64,000 bases of DNA, taken from NCBI GenBank assembly GCA_037625715.1, contig JASJHQ010000049.1:4127-68126 (forward strand). The letters are read 5' to 3'. Made by a program: the position numbers and the translations under genes. This stretch comes from JABAYQ01 sp018608925. Its GTDB lineage: Bacteria; Bacteroidota; Bacteroidia; Flavobacteriales; UBA7312. A model generated the notes under the pieces. The model searched no databases and was not told the origin of the DNA. It saw only the letters and a program-made list of their open reading frames with translations. Each line of letters opens with the position of its first letter. Positions within the stretch are counted from its first letter, which is position 1. This document shows positions 50,201 through 59,359 of this stretch, one piece after another.

Positions 50201-53200
50201 TTTTAAAGTACTGATTTACTTTGTTTTTATAAAATGGAGTGAAAGAAGGTGGTATTGTTCGTATCAACTCCTCTTGATTTTTCTTCTCTTTTAAATAATC
50301 TTGATAAGGATTAACCAATTTTTTGGAAAGATTCTCTAGCCATTCGTTAGACTCTCTTTTCTTTTCCTTGTCTTTTTCTAACTGTGCTTTTTCAGCCTCT
50401 AGCAATCGGTTAATTATTTGCTCTTGTCTAAGTAAAGTAGATTGAGTTATATTATTATTGATAATATCGTTTTGTGTTTTCTCCATTTCTTCCAGCATTT
50501 TATCAATATTGTTTTTGCTGTTTTGGTCTCCACTTAGCTCATTTCTAATTTCATTCATCCTGTTTCTAATCTGCTCTTGTTTAGCAGCCATTTTAGCAAT
50601 CTCTTTGCTTTGCTTTCCTCCTTTTTTAGTTTTGCCTTGCTTCCCTTTGCTTCCTTTAAGCATGCCTTTCATTTGCTCTTTTAATGCTTTTTGCATTTTT
50701 TTCATCTTCTTCATTGACTCTCCTCCCAAGCTCTTAGGTTTGTTACACATTTTATTGCTTGGGTTAGGGTTTTTTTTCGTCATTTGCTTTTGCATTTGCT
50801 CCAGTACTTCTGACAATAGCAAGGCTAAATTATTTGCAGACATCATAGCAAATTGTTGCTTTTCTGAGGCTTCGTTGGTTTTTCTTTCTTCCATAAACGA
50901 CAATGCTTTTTCCATATTAGCATTCATGTCGTTTATCTCACTATTTATAATAGATTGTATTTGAGGCTGTCTTTTGCTAAGTGCAAATAGGCTGTCTTCA
51001 ATAATCTGTGAGTCGTCCATTAACTTGCTTTGATCTCTCATATATTGAGTGTAAATCGGACTGTTAAACTTAACGTCATAAAGGTTATTCATTAAGTTTT
51101 CTTGATCGAAAGAAAGGCTTATTAAGTTTTCTAGAATTTGACGTAAAGTTTCCATGTCTTCAGCAACAGTTTCAGCTTCCTCTTGGGCTAACGAATCTTG
51201 AATTGATTGGCTCATCTCTTTCATTTGATCAGCAGCATCTTCTTGTGATTTGGATGCTTGTTTTTTTAAGTTCTTGTTTAGCTTGTCAAGACTTTCTTTC
51301 ATTTCTTGGCCTATATTTTCTTCTTGTTTTTTAGTGTCGGGTATGTCTTTTTTATTTTCTAGTTCTTGATTTAGTTTTTGTGCTTGCTCTAAATCCTTTT
51401 GTATTTCTTCAAATTCTTTTTGTATTTCTTCTTGCTCTTTTTTGAGTTGATCAGAATCTTGGTTTTTGTCTAAAGTTTTCTTTGCTAATTCGTCTTGTTT
51501 TTTTGCTAATTTCTCTAGTTTTCCAGCATTTTTTTCAAGCTTTTGTTCCAGCTCCATTTGTTTAAATAACTCTAGTGTTCTGTCGAGCTCCTTCTCCACA
51601 TCTTCGTCGTCTTGCTGCATTTCATCGATTAAGTTCTTCAACTCTTCTTTATCGATGTCTTCCATCTTTTCATTTAACTCGTTCATCATGTCTTTCATTT
51701 CTTGATCCATGATGTTTTCAAACAGTTCTTGAATTTGCTTTTGCTTGTTTAATAAGTCTTGGTTTTTATTATTTATTCGATCGTCTTTTTCTTGAGATTG
51801 GGCTTGTTGTTGTTCTATTTGCTGAATTTGATTTTTAAGTTCTTCTTGTTTTTTTACTATTTCTTTAGCCTTGTTTTTTTGTTCCCAGCTAAGCTCTTTT
51901 TCTTTGAGAAGTTGTTTTTTTAGCTCTTCTAGCTCTGCTTGAATTTCTGCAGCAAGCTTTTGAGTCTGCTCCATCTTTTGTTTTAGACTCTCGTTTTCAG
52001 AGTTTATTTCTTGCTCTAACTCATCTTTAGTCGGAGCTAGATATTGTTTCTTGCTTGACCTGCTAGACTTATTACCATTTATTTGGTCGTTGTCCCAAAC
52101 TTCAAAATAATATTCTAAACCTTGGCCTGGTTTTATCCCTAAGGAATCAAAGTCTATTATGTGTGAAAATAATTGAGAAGTTTCCTTTCTATTTATACTT
52201 AATGGTATTGGCGTCCATTGGCTTTTTGCGTCGAAAGTGCGGAAATTAAAAGTGAGTTTTTGTAATCCGTAATCGTCGTCTATTTGGCCTCTCACAAATC
52301 GAATATTATTATTTGTGCTATCTATATATTCTTCTATTTGTATGCTAGGGTATTTATCTTTTATAACATTCAGACGATATATTAAGCTGTCACCATTAGT
52401 AAAGCTATTTTCTGCTATAATAATATAGTCTTGCGATTGCCTTACTCTTTTACTAAACAAAAAAGTATTCTTTTCTTTTTTCTCAGCTTTAATTTTAGCT
52501 TCTTTTTCGAAGACCATAAATAATTTGCTAGCATTTTCGGTAACGACTTCCCATTTGATAACACTCCCTTCAGGAACGAATAAATTCCCTTTGTTTTGAA
52601 ATGATTCGGACTTTTTATTTAAGTAATTTGGATAATCTATACTAGTGTTTATTTTTGAAATAATTGGCTTAGGCAATACTTCAATAGAATAAGTGCCAGA
52701 ATAAAAATTGCTGGCTTTAAACCTAAAGTTAACAGACGTTTGAAGATTTTTTAGCTCGAATTTAAAGCTGCCTATTTTTTTTGAACTCATAAAATAGGAG
52801 TTACTATTGTATTCAATTTCTACTTCACTAGCTATTTCGTCTCCGATTAATTTAAGGTCTATTTTAAAGTTTTCTCCTTCAACAGCTGATAGATTTGTGT
52901 TTTGAATTTCAAATGAGAAAGGAGCTTGCTCTATAAACTCTTTATTGTATGAAATGATTCTCTCGGAACCGCCTACTATAACATCTTTATTTCCACTAAT
53001 AATTAAGCATATAATAATTATAATTGGTAATGCTGCGTACTTTATATACTTTAGGTTTTGACGATAATCTACTGCATTAGCAAAGCGCAATGACTTAAGT
53101 TCGTTTGATTTCTGCTCAATGCTTGCTTCAATTAATTCGTTCTCACTTTGGCTTATTTCTTGAAGTTGTAATATGTTAAGTAGCTTGTCCTGAACATCAG

Positions 53201-53504
53201 AGAAGTAAAGTCCAATAATTCGTGCGGCCTCTTTATGGCTAAGTGATTTTCCTATTCTGGATAGGCCTAATAACGGAATGACAATCCAGCTATAAAAAAC
53301 AATTCCATTTATCAATACAAAAAGCCAAAATAGAACAGTTCTCACCGAGCTTTCGAAACGAATAAAGAATTCTAAAAAAGAAAATAATATAAAGAAAACG
53401 GTAAAGCTTGCTATAAAAAAAAGACCCCCTTTTATCAATAAATTTTGATAATATTTACTGATAAACGCCTCTAACTTTTCAATTAATGAATTTCTCTCTT
53501 TCAC
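50187..53504 (-). CDS. DUF4175 family membrane protein with long coiled coil
   Basis: A 1105-residue protein of DUF4175. Two hydrophobic spans near the N-terminus (about 25-85) and one near 150 precede a beta-rich extracytoplasmic region (about 190-490). From about 500 to 810 comes a highly charged coiled coil rich in Glu, Gln and Lys (LEELKKQLLKEKELSWEQK, KELEEIQKD-type runs), then a Lys/Gly-rich linker (MLKGSKGKQGKTKKGGKQSK) and a basic C-terminus. No catalytic motif is seen. It may be a large scaffold in the envelope; the function is unknown. It overlaps ybeY by 14 bases. Confidence 0.82.
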   Translation of the reverse strand: MKERNSLIEKLEAFISKYYQNLLIKGGLFFIASFTVFFILFSFLEFFIRFESSVRTVLFWLFVLINGIVFYSWIVIPLLGLSRIGKSLSHKEAARIIGLYFSDVQDKLLNILQLQEISQSENELIEASIEQKSNELKSLRFANAVDYRQNLKYIKYAALPIIIIICLIISGNKDVIVGGSERIISYNKEFIEQAPFSFEIQNTNLSAVEGENFKIDLKLIGDEIASEVEIEYNSNSYFMSSKKIGSFKFELKNLQTSVNFRFKASNFYSGTYSIEVLPKPIISKINTSIDYPNYLNKKSESFQNKGNLFVPEGSVIKWEVVTENASKLFMVFEKEAKIKAEKKEKNTFLFSKRVRQSQDYIIIAENSFTNGDSLIYRLNVIKDKYPSIQIEEYIDSTNNNIRFVRGQIDDDYGLQKLTFNFRTFDAKSQWTPIPLSINRKETSQLFSHIIDFDSLGIKPGQGLEYYFEVWDNDQINGNKSSRSSKKQYLAPTKDELEQEINSENESLKQKMEQTQKLAAEIQAELEELKKQLLKEKELSWEQKNKAKEIVKKQEELKNQIQQIEQQQAQSQEKDDRINNKNQDLLNKQKQIQELFENIMDQEMKDMMNELNEKMEDIDKEELKNLIDEMQQDDEDVEKELDRTLELFKQMELEQKLEKNAGKLEKLAKKQDELAKKTLDKNQDSDQLKKEQEEIQKEFEEIQKDLEQAQKLNQELENKKDIPDTKKQEENIGQEMKESLDKLNKNLKKQASKSQEDAADQMKEMSQSIQDSLAQEEAETVAEDMETLRQILENLISLSFDQENLMNNLYDVKFNSPIYTQYMRDQSKLMDDSQIIEDSLFALSKRQPQIQSIINSEINDMNANMEKALSFMEERKTNEASEKQQFAMMSANNLALLLSEVLEQMQKQMTKKNPNPSNKMCNKPKSLGGESMKKMKKMQKALKEQMKGMLKGSKGKQGKTKKGGKQSKEIAKMAAKQEQIRNRMNEIRNELSGDQNSKNNIDKMLEEMEKTQNDIINNNITQSTLLRQEQIINRLLEAEKAQLEKDKEKKRESNEWLENLSKKLVNPYQDYLKEKKNQEELIRTIPPSFTPFYKNKVNQYFKNDRQ

Positions 53505-53508
53505 TATA

Positions 53509-53516
53509 CAAAGGTA
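53509..53516 (-). promoter_or_regulatory. -7 promoter box for DUF4175
   Basis: TACCTTTG on the minus strand fits TAnnTTTG and ends only 4 bases before the DUF4175 ATG, implying a leaderless or very short-leader mRNA. No clear -33 TTG. Confidence 0.4.
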
Positions 53517-53540
53517 TGATTTTAGTTCTAATTGAACACT

Positions 53541-53569
53541 TTGTCATATTTGATTAAAATGTATCTTTG
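53541..53569 (+). promoter_or_regulatory. Promoter of gltX
   Basis: TTG at 53541-53543, an 18-base spacer, and TATCTTTG at 53562-53569 match both elements of the Bacteroidota promoter. The gltX ATG is 21 bases after the -7 box. Confidence 0.65.
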
Positions 53570-53590
53570 GCTCCACAAAAATAGACATCT

Positions 53591-55099
53591 ATGGATAAGG
53601 TAAGAGTTCGATTTGCACCTAGCCCGACAGGGCCATTGCACATGGGAGGTGTTCGTACGGCATTATATAATTATTTATTTGCCAAGAAACACGGAGGAGA
53701 TTTCATTCTTCGAATAGAAGATACGGATCAAAACAGATATGTGCCAGGAGCAGAACAATATATTGTTGAGTCTTTAGATTGGTGTAAGATTATAGTTGAT
53801 GAAGGAATAGGTAAAGCTGGAGATTTAGGCCCTTACAGACAATCGGACAGAAAGCATATGTATAAAGAATATTCCGATCTGTTATTAGAAAGCGGCAATG
53901 CTTACATCGCTTTTGATACTACAGAAGAACTTGACCAGATGCGTGAAAGAATGAAAAACGCAGGGGTTCCTTCTCCTCAATACAACGCTATTACCAGAAC
54001 TTCGATGCAGAACTCTTTGTCTTTATCTGAAGACGAAGTACAAGCTAGACTTGATAAAAACGAACCTTATGTTGTTCGTGTTAAAATGCCTAGAAACGAA
54101 GAAGTAAAATTTAAAGATATTATTAGAGGATGGGTTGTGGTAAACACAAACAATCTAGACGATAAGGTTATTTTTAAATCGGACGGCATGCCTACATATC
54201 ACCTTGCAAATGTGGTAGACGATTATTTAATGAAAATATCTCATGTTATTAGAGGTGAAGAGTGGTTGCCATCGGCACCATTACACATATTATTATATCG
54301 ATTTTTTGATTGGAAAGCTCCAGAATTTGCTCATTTGCCCCTTATTTTAAAGCCCGATGGTAATGGTAAGCTAAGCAAAAGAGACGGAGATCGTTTAGGC
54401 TTTCCAGTGTTTCCTATAGAGTGGAAAAACCCAGAAACAGGAGATGTTTCTAAAGGATATCGTGAAGAAGGATATTTTAAAGAAGCATTTACTAATATGT
54501 TAGCCTTTTTGGGCTGGAACCCTGGCACTACTCAAGAGATTTTTTCTATGGACGAACTGATAGAATCGTTTAGTTTAGAAAGAGTCGGCAAGGCAGGTGC
54601 TAAATTTGATTTCGATAAAACAAAATGGTTTAACCAGCAGTACTTGAGGGCTAAAGACGGACAAGAATTATCCGATTTGGTTTCTCCCTTATTCCAAGAA
54701 AAAGTGAGTGATGCTGATTTAGCTGTTATTTGTGAGTTAATGAAAGAAAGAGCCACTTTTGCTAAAGATATTTTTAACGAAAGCACCTTCTTTTTTGAAG
54801 CTCCATTAGAGTACGATGAAAAAACGCTTCGTAAGAAATGGAAAGAATCAACCCCAGATATTCTAAATCAATTAATAGAGATACTAGATTCTATTTCTAG
54901 TTTTGACCCTTTAACTATAGAAACTACATTTAAAAGTTTTTTAGAAGAGAAAGAGCTAGGATTTGGTGCTGTTTTGCCAAACTTTAGATTAGCAATTACT
55001 GGCTTAGGAATGGGTCCTTCTATGTTTCACATTTGTTCTATACTAGGCAAAGAAGAGGTTATTAAAAGATTGCGATTAGCAATTGAAAGAAACGCATAA
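53591..55099 (+). CDS. gltX: Glutamyl-tRNA synthetase
   Basis: A 502-residue class I aminoacyl-tRNA synthetase that charges tRNA-Glu, and in organisms with GatCAB also tRNA-Gln. The HIGH-type motif is PSPTGPLHMGGVRTALYNYLF at residues 9-29 and the KMSKS-type motif is GKLSKRDGDR at about 257-266. VSHVIRGEEWLPSAPLH is another conserved active-site segment. The GatA encoded elsewhere in this window supports the indirect Gln-tRNA route and so a non-discriminating enzyme. It is directly followed by folB with no gap. Confidence 0.95.
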   Translation: MDKVRVRFAPSPTGPLHMGGVRTALYNYLFAKKHGGDFILRIEDTDQNRYVPGAEQYIVESLDWCKIIVDEGIGKAGDLGPYRQSDRKHMYKEYSDLLLESGNAYIAFDTTEELDQMRERMKNAGVPSPQYNAITRTSMQNSLSLSEDEVQARLDKNEPYVVRVKMPRNEEVKFKDIIRGWVVVNTNNLDDKVIFKSDGMPTYHLANVVDDYLMKISHVIRGEEWLPSAPLHILLYRFFDWKAPEFAHLPLILKPDGNGKLSKRDGDRLGFPVFPIEWKNPETGDVSKGYREEGYFKEAFTNMLAFLGWNPGTTQEIFSMDELIESFSLERVGKAGAKFDFDKTKWFNQQYLRAKDGQELSDLVSPLFQEKVSDADLAVICELMKERATFAKDIFNESTFFFEAPLEYDEKTLRKKWKESTPDILNQLIEILDSISSFDPLTIETTFKSFLEEKELGFGAVLPNFRLAITGLGMGPSMFHICSILGKEEVIKRLRLAIERNA

Positions 55100-55462
55100 A
55101 TGGGAATAATTTCTGTAAAAGGTATAAGACTTTATAGCCACCATGGTTGTTTGCCCCAAGAAACGCTTATTGGCTCTGATTACATTGTTGATGTAGACAT
55201 TGAGACAGACTTGCTGGCTAGCGCTTTATCCGATGATTTGTCTAAAACAATAGACTATGTGGTGGTTAATCAAGTGGTGCAAGAAGAGATGGATGTGCCA
55301 TCTAAGCTATTAGAAACGGTTGCTCTTAGAATTATTAATCGCCTTACAACTCTTCATGCTGAAATAGAGTATTTAGCGCTAAGTATTTCTAAATTAAACC
55401 CTCCAATAAATGGGGATGTAGAGCGCGTTACCATTAAAGAGATTTATAAAAAGCTTGTATAA
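55100..55462 (+). CDS. folB: Dihydroneopterin aldolase
   Basis: A 120-residue enzyme of the folate pathway that cleaves 7,8-dihydroneopterin to 6-hydroxymethyl-7,8-dihydropterin and glycolaldehyde. The family pattern is plain: VKGIRLYSHHGCLPQETLIGSDYIVDVDIETD, KTIDYVVVNQVV, LLETVALRIINRL and SISKLNPPINGDVERVTI, which includes the catalytic Lys. It starts on the base after the gltX stop and ends 36 bases before the tRNA-Cys gene. Confidence 0.94.
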   Translation: MGIISVKGIRLYSHHGCLPQETLIGSDYIVDVDIETDLLASALSDDLSKTIDYVVVNQVVQEEMDVPSKLLETVALRIINRLTTLHAEIEYLALSISKLNPPINGDVERVTIKEIYKKLV

Positions 55463-55498
55463 CTCAACAAAAAAGTATTAAATTCGCCATCCTTTAAT

Positions 55499-55572
55499 GG
55501 TCTCGTGGCCGAGTGGCTAGGCAGTGGTCTGCAAAACCATCTACAGCGGTTCGAATCCGCTCGAGACCTCCA
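55499..55572 (+). tRNA. tRNA-Cys (anticodon GCA)
   Basis: The acceptor stem GGTCTCG/CGAGACC is perfect. The anticodon loop CTGCAAA gives GCA. The discriminator at 55569 is T (U73), the strongest identity base of tRNA-Cys, and CCA is encoded at 55570-55572. The body is 71 bases without CCA. Confidence 0.93.
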
Positions 55573-55612
55573 AAAAGACCTGTTTTTTAACGAAAACAGG
55601 TCTTTTTTTTTT
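55573..55612 (+). terminator. Terminator after tRNA-Cys
   Basis: A perfect 15-pair stem, counting from 55572 to 55586 and 55593 to 55607, with a six-base loop and a long T-run. It ends the gltX-folB-tRNA unit; its first base is the A of the encoded CCA. Confidence 0.9.
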
Positions 55613-55694
55613 TCAATAATTTAGGCTTAATATGTTGATTTTTAATTGATTGGTTTTCAATTTTCTCACTACATTTTTCTTTTCTAATTCACAC

Positions 55695-55725
55695 TTGAAT
55701 TGTGAGTGATTATTTCTTATCTTTG
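55695..55725 (+). promoter_or_regulatory. Promoter of the SprB-repeat adhesin gene
   Basis: TTG at 55695-55697, a 20-base spacer, and TATCTTTG at 55718-55725 match the Bacteroidota two-element promoter. The ATG is 22 bases after the -7 box. Confidence 0.65.
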
Positions 55726-55747
55726 GTTTCCAACCTTAACTTTTCAA

Positions 55748-58700
55748 ATGTTTATAAGAATTTTTGTACTTATTGTTTTGATTTCACAGGGCTTTACTGC
55801 CTTGGCTCAAACGTATATGTCTTCTTCTGCCTCTAGTAATAACGACCCTAATTCTGAAGTGATTGCAAGAGTTAATTTTGGCTCTTTGCCATTTGGATCT
55901 GAAGACATTAATAACCCTTCTTTAAACGGATTGCTTAACGCTACATGCACGGGCTATAGTGATTTTACCACAGGCAATAACTCTAACTTGGATGGGAATC
56001 TAACTAATACACAGTTTTCTACAGGAGTAGTAAAAAGTCAAACTTATTTTTTGCAGGTAGTTGGAGATTTCTGCTCCAGTAATTTTTCCAATACCGGCAC
56101 CCCTAATAGGGCAATAAAAGTTTTTGTTGATTTTAATGACGACGGAGACTTCACCGATGCTGGAGAACAAGTTTATGTTTCTAGTGATACCGACGGTTAC
56201 CAACAAGTAGATAACCCTGTTTTTAATACAAGCTTCGACATTCCTATAACTGCGGTAGTAGGAGAGTTAAGAATGCGTATTGTTTATAGAAGAGTAGGAA
56301 CGTCTACTTTTGTTTGGGGCATACCAAACCTTGGATCAACAGGAACTTATCCTAGAGGAGAAACTGAAGACTATACCTTAGTTGTAACAGGATACATTGA
56401 TCAAATTACCCCTACTAGCGTGGCTTGTGATGGATCTGTTGACGGACAGCTGGCAATTACACCAAATGTAGCCGCTCCTGTTGGGGTAGAGTTTTCAATT
56501 AACGGACTTGTTGGCCCTTGGACTTCCGATTTAAATTATACTAATTTACCAGCTGGTGTTTACGATGTTTGGGCCAGAGATGCTGCTTTAGCGCCACAAT
56601 ATGTTTACGAGCAGTATCAGGTAACAATAGACGCTCCAACACCAGTTACGTTTAACGGCTTAGTAACTTCTAATTTTAATGGACAAGATATTTCTTGTGC
56701 AGCAGCAGCTGACGGAGAACTAACAATAACAACATTTGGGGGAGACCCCGCTTCTTTTACTTATCAATATACCGATCAATTAACCGGAACCACGAATGTT
56801 TCTGCAACAAACGTTATACAAAACCTAGGTGCTGATATTTATGACATTGTAGTAATTGACGCATTGGGCTGTGAGTCTGCTTCTTTATCCTATCAACTTG
56901 AAGCTCCATCACCAATATTCATTTCTAATGTAGAAGTTACATCCGATTACAATGGTTTTGAGATAAGCTGTTTTAACGCCTGTGATGCTGAGCTTACTAT
57001 TACTGCTAGTGGAGGTTCTGCTCCATATAATTATTCCGTTAACGGATTTAGCAATGGCAACAACAACGTATTTTCTTTTGTATGCTCAGGAAATGCTTCC
57101 GTATCGATTATGGATGTCAATAACTGTGTGTTAACTACTAATTTTCCGGTTGCCGAGCCTACTTTAATTCAGATAACTAATGTGTCGATTACATCCGATT
57201 ATAATGGGAATGATGTTAGCTGTTTTAATGCTTCAGATGCTAGTATCTCTATTGACGCTAGCGGAGGCGCTTCTAATTATACTTACAGCATAAATGGCGG
57301 ATTAACTTTTCCTTACGCCATTAATACTATTAATTCTTTGTCAGCAGGAGTTTATTCTGTAGTTGCTCAGGATGCAAACGGATGTCAGTCAGCTGCTTTC
57401 AACCTTAATATATCACAGCCTTTAGCTCTTGATTTTGATCCTATTATTAATACTGTTCCTATAAGTTGTAACGGATTAATTGATGGACAAATTAGCGTAC
57501 AGGCAAATGGAGGAACGCCTAATTATTCTTATTCTATAGATAATGGTTCTACTTTTCAAAATTCTGGTGTTTTTAACGGACTTTTCTCTACTAATTACTC
57601 AGTAGTTGTTCAAGACCAAAATAACTGTACCCAATCTACTAATTACAATCTTGCTCAACCTCAAGTCGTAAGCTTTAACGCTTCGGTTGTTTCAGACTAC
57701 CTTGGATATAACGTTAGCTGTTTTGAGTCGAATGATGCAACCATTTCTGTTGTTGCTCAAGGAGGTTCGGGCAACTATATGTTAGAAATAAATTCTAGCG
57801 GTTTATTTGATCCCATTCCTTTAGATAACCAAATAGATAATTTTTCAGCAGGAAGCTATTCTATGGTAGTCTCGGATCAGAATAACTGTTTGTCTGGAAC
57901 TCAAAATATTAGCGTTACAGAGCCTAATCAATTGCAAATAGTAGATGTTGTAGAAACATCTTCGATAAGCTGTTTTGCCAGTTCTGATGGAGAGCTTACA
58001 ATTAGCGCTCAAGGGGGTGCAGGAAGCTATTCTTATTTCGTTGCTTCTCTTTATGCTAGCACCAATCAAAATCCTTACTCAGTAAATAATCTTTCTGCAA
58101 ACACATTTGACATTACCGTTGTTGATCAAAACGGTTGTGTTTCTGACCCTGTAAACCAGCTGCTAGATCAGCCGTCCATGTTGCAGTCAAATCTTTCTAC
58201 CACCAATTTAGGATGTAGTGGACAAGACATAGGAGGAGCTTCTATTTCGGTAAGCGGAGGAACGCCTTCTTATTCTATAGTATGGTCTAATAACGAAACA
58301 TCTAACTCCATTACTAACTTAGTAGCGGGAGCTTATTCTGTTAATATTTCCGATGATAACGATTGCGAGCTAGATTTAGTCTTTCAAATTACAGAGCCTC
58401 AACTTCAAAGCACTACTACAGAAATTATATGTTACGGACAGAATCAGGGACAAATTTCGGTGACTCTTCAGAATGCAAATCCTGCTTCTGTGTATCAATT
58501 TTTGTGGGACGACCCTAATGCCCAAACTACTATTAATGCAACAAATTTAGGAGCAGGCGTGTACACTTTAACTGCCACAGACCAGTTTGGCTGTGAATTA
58601 ATATTAACAGAGTTTATCGATCAGCCAGATAGCATGAACGTATTTGTAGATCATACTGCTATTTGTGCAGATAGTCCGATTGCCAAAGCGACGGTATTTG

Positions 58701-59359
58701 CTTCTGGAGGACTTAGCCCATATAACTATTTATGGAGTACGGCAGAGGTGAGCGAACAAATTGAAATATCCATAGCAAATAGTTACTCGGTAATAGTAAC
58801 GGATGACAAAAACTGCCAACAACAAGTAGACTTTAATATTGACCCTTTAAGTTTAATGGATATTAGCTTTGTTACCACAAACCCTTCTTGTAGAGACAAT
58901 GTAGATGGTCAAATTTCTGCTGATGTAATAGGCGGATACGCTCCTTATCAATTCTCATGGTCTAATAACTCTGAAGAACAAGATCTTTTAAGAGTTGGTG
59001 AAGGAACATATTCTTTAAACGTAACTGATGACAATGGTTGCATTACTACTTTTACAACGACCATTTTCGGAGAAAGCCAAAGTTGTTTGTATGTATATTC
59101 TGCTTTTTCTCCTAACGGAGATCAAAACAACGATTATTGGCATATAGACAATATAGAGCTTTATCCGGACGCATTAGTAGAAGTTTTTAATCGATGGGGC
59201 GACAGAGTATATTCCAATAAGAGGTACACTAACTCTTGGGATACCGCTTGGAACGGAACCTTTAACAATAACATACTACCATCGGCTACATATTATTATG
59301 TAATAACCTTACATAATGATGAAGAGCCATATGTTGGTACAGTAACCATAGTTAGATAA
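55748..59359 (+). CDS. SprB-repeat surface adhesin with T9SS type B sorting domain
   Basis: A 1203-residue exported surface protein. Signal peptide (ending ALAQ); a GEVED domain at about 70-220 (VFVDFNDDGDFTDAGEQVYV and PRGETEDYTL); then about ten SprB-type repeats, each with Cys in (I/V)SC...D..(I/L)(T/S) and GG(A/S)..Y.Y; and a CHU-C/gliding-motility C-terminal domain (YSAFSPNGDQNNDYWHIDN ... VEVFNRWGDRVY). SprB proteins ride on the surface for gliding or attachment, and the type B tail routes export through a PorP/SprF-like partner. That partner gene overlaps its stop by one base. The ATG at 55748 begins the signal peptide. Confidence 0.88.
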   Translation: MFIRIFVLIVLISQGFTALAQTYMSSSASSNNDPNSEVIARVNFGSLPFGSEDINNPSLNGLLNATCTGYSDFTTGNNSNLDGNLTNTQFSTGVVKSQTYFLQVVGDFCSSNFSNTGTPNRAIKVFVDFNDDGDFTDAGEQVYVSSDTDGYQQVDNPVFNTSFDIPITAVVGELRMRIVYRRVGTSTFVWGIPNLGSTGTYPRGETEDYTLVVTGYIDQITPTSVACDGSVDGQLAITPNVAAPVGVEFSINGLVGPWTSDLNYTNLPAGVYDVWARDAALAPQYVYEQYQVTIDAPTPVTFNGLVTSNFNGQDISCAAAADGELTITTFGGDPASFTYQYTDQLTGTTNVSATNVIQNLGADIYDIVVIDALGCESASLSYQLEAPSPIFISNVEVTSDYNGFEISCFNACDAELTITASGGSAPYNYSVNGFSNGNNNVFSFVCSGNASVSIMDVNNCVLTTNFPVAEPTLIQITNVSITSDYNGNDVSCFNASDASISIDASGGASNYTYSINGGLTFPYAINTINSLSAGVYSVVAQDANGCQSAAFNLNISQPLALDFDPIINTVPISCNGLIDGQISVQANGGTPNYSYSIDNGSTFQNSGVFNGLFSTNYSVVVQDQNNCTQSTNYNLAQPQVVSFNASVVSDYLGYNVSCFESNDATISVVAQGGSGNYMLEINSSGLFDPIPLDNQIDNFSAGSYSMVVSDQNNCLSGTQNISVTEPNQLQIVDVVETSSISCFASSDGELTISAQGGAGSYSYFVASLYASTNQNPYSVNNLSANTFDITVVDQNGCVSDPVNQLLDQPSMLQSNLSTTNLGCSGQDIGGASISVSGGTPSYSIVWSNNETSNSITNLVAGAYSVNISDDNDCELDLVFQITEPQLQSTTTEIICYGQNQGQISVTLQNANPASVYQFLWDDPNAQTTINATNLGAGVYTLTATDQFGCELILTEFIDQPDSMNVFVDHTAICADSPIAKATVFASGGLSPYNYLWSTAEVSEQIEISIANSYSVIVTDDKNCQQQVDFNIDPLSLMDISFVTTNPSCRDNVDGQISADVIGGYAPYQFSWSNNSEEQDLLRVGEGTYSLNVTDDNGCITTFTTTIFGESQSCLYVYSAFSPNGDQNNDYWHIDNIELYPDALVEVFNRWGDRVYSNKRYTNSWDTAWNGTFNNNILPSATYYYVITLHNDEEPYVGTVTIVR

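Noticed and set aside
50458..50964. A 168-residue plus-strand frame rich in Ser, Phe and Ile opposite the DUF4175 coiled coil
   Set aside because: It is the complement of a charged Glu/Lys/Gln repeat region; low complexity, no start context, no homology pattern.
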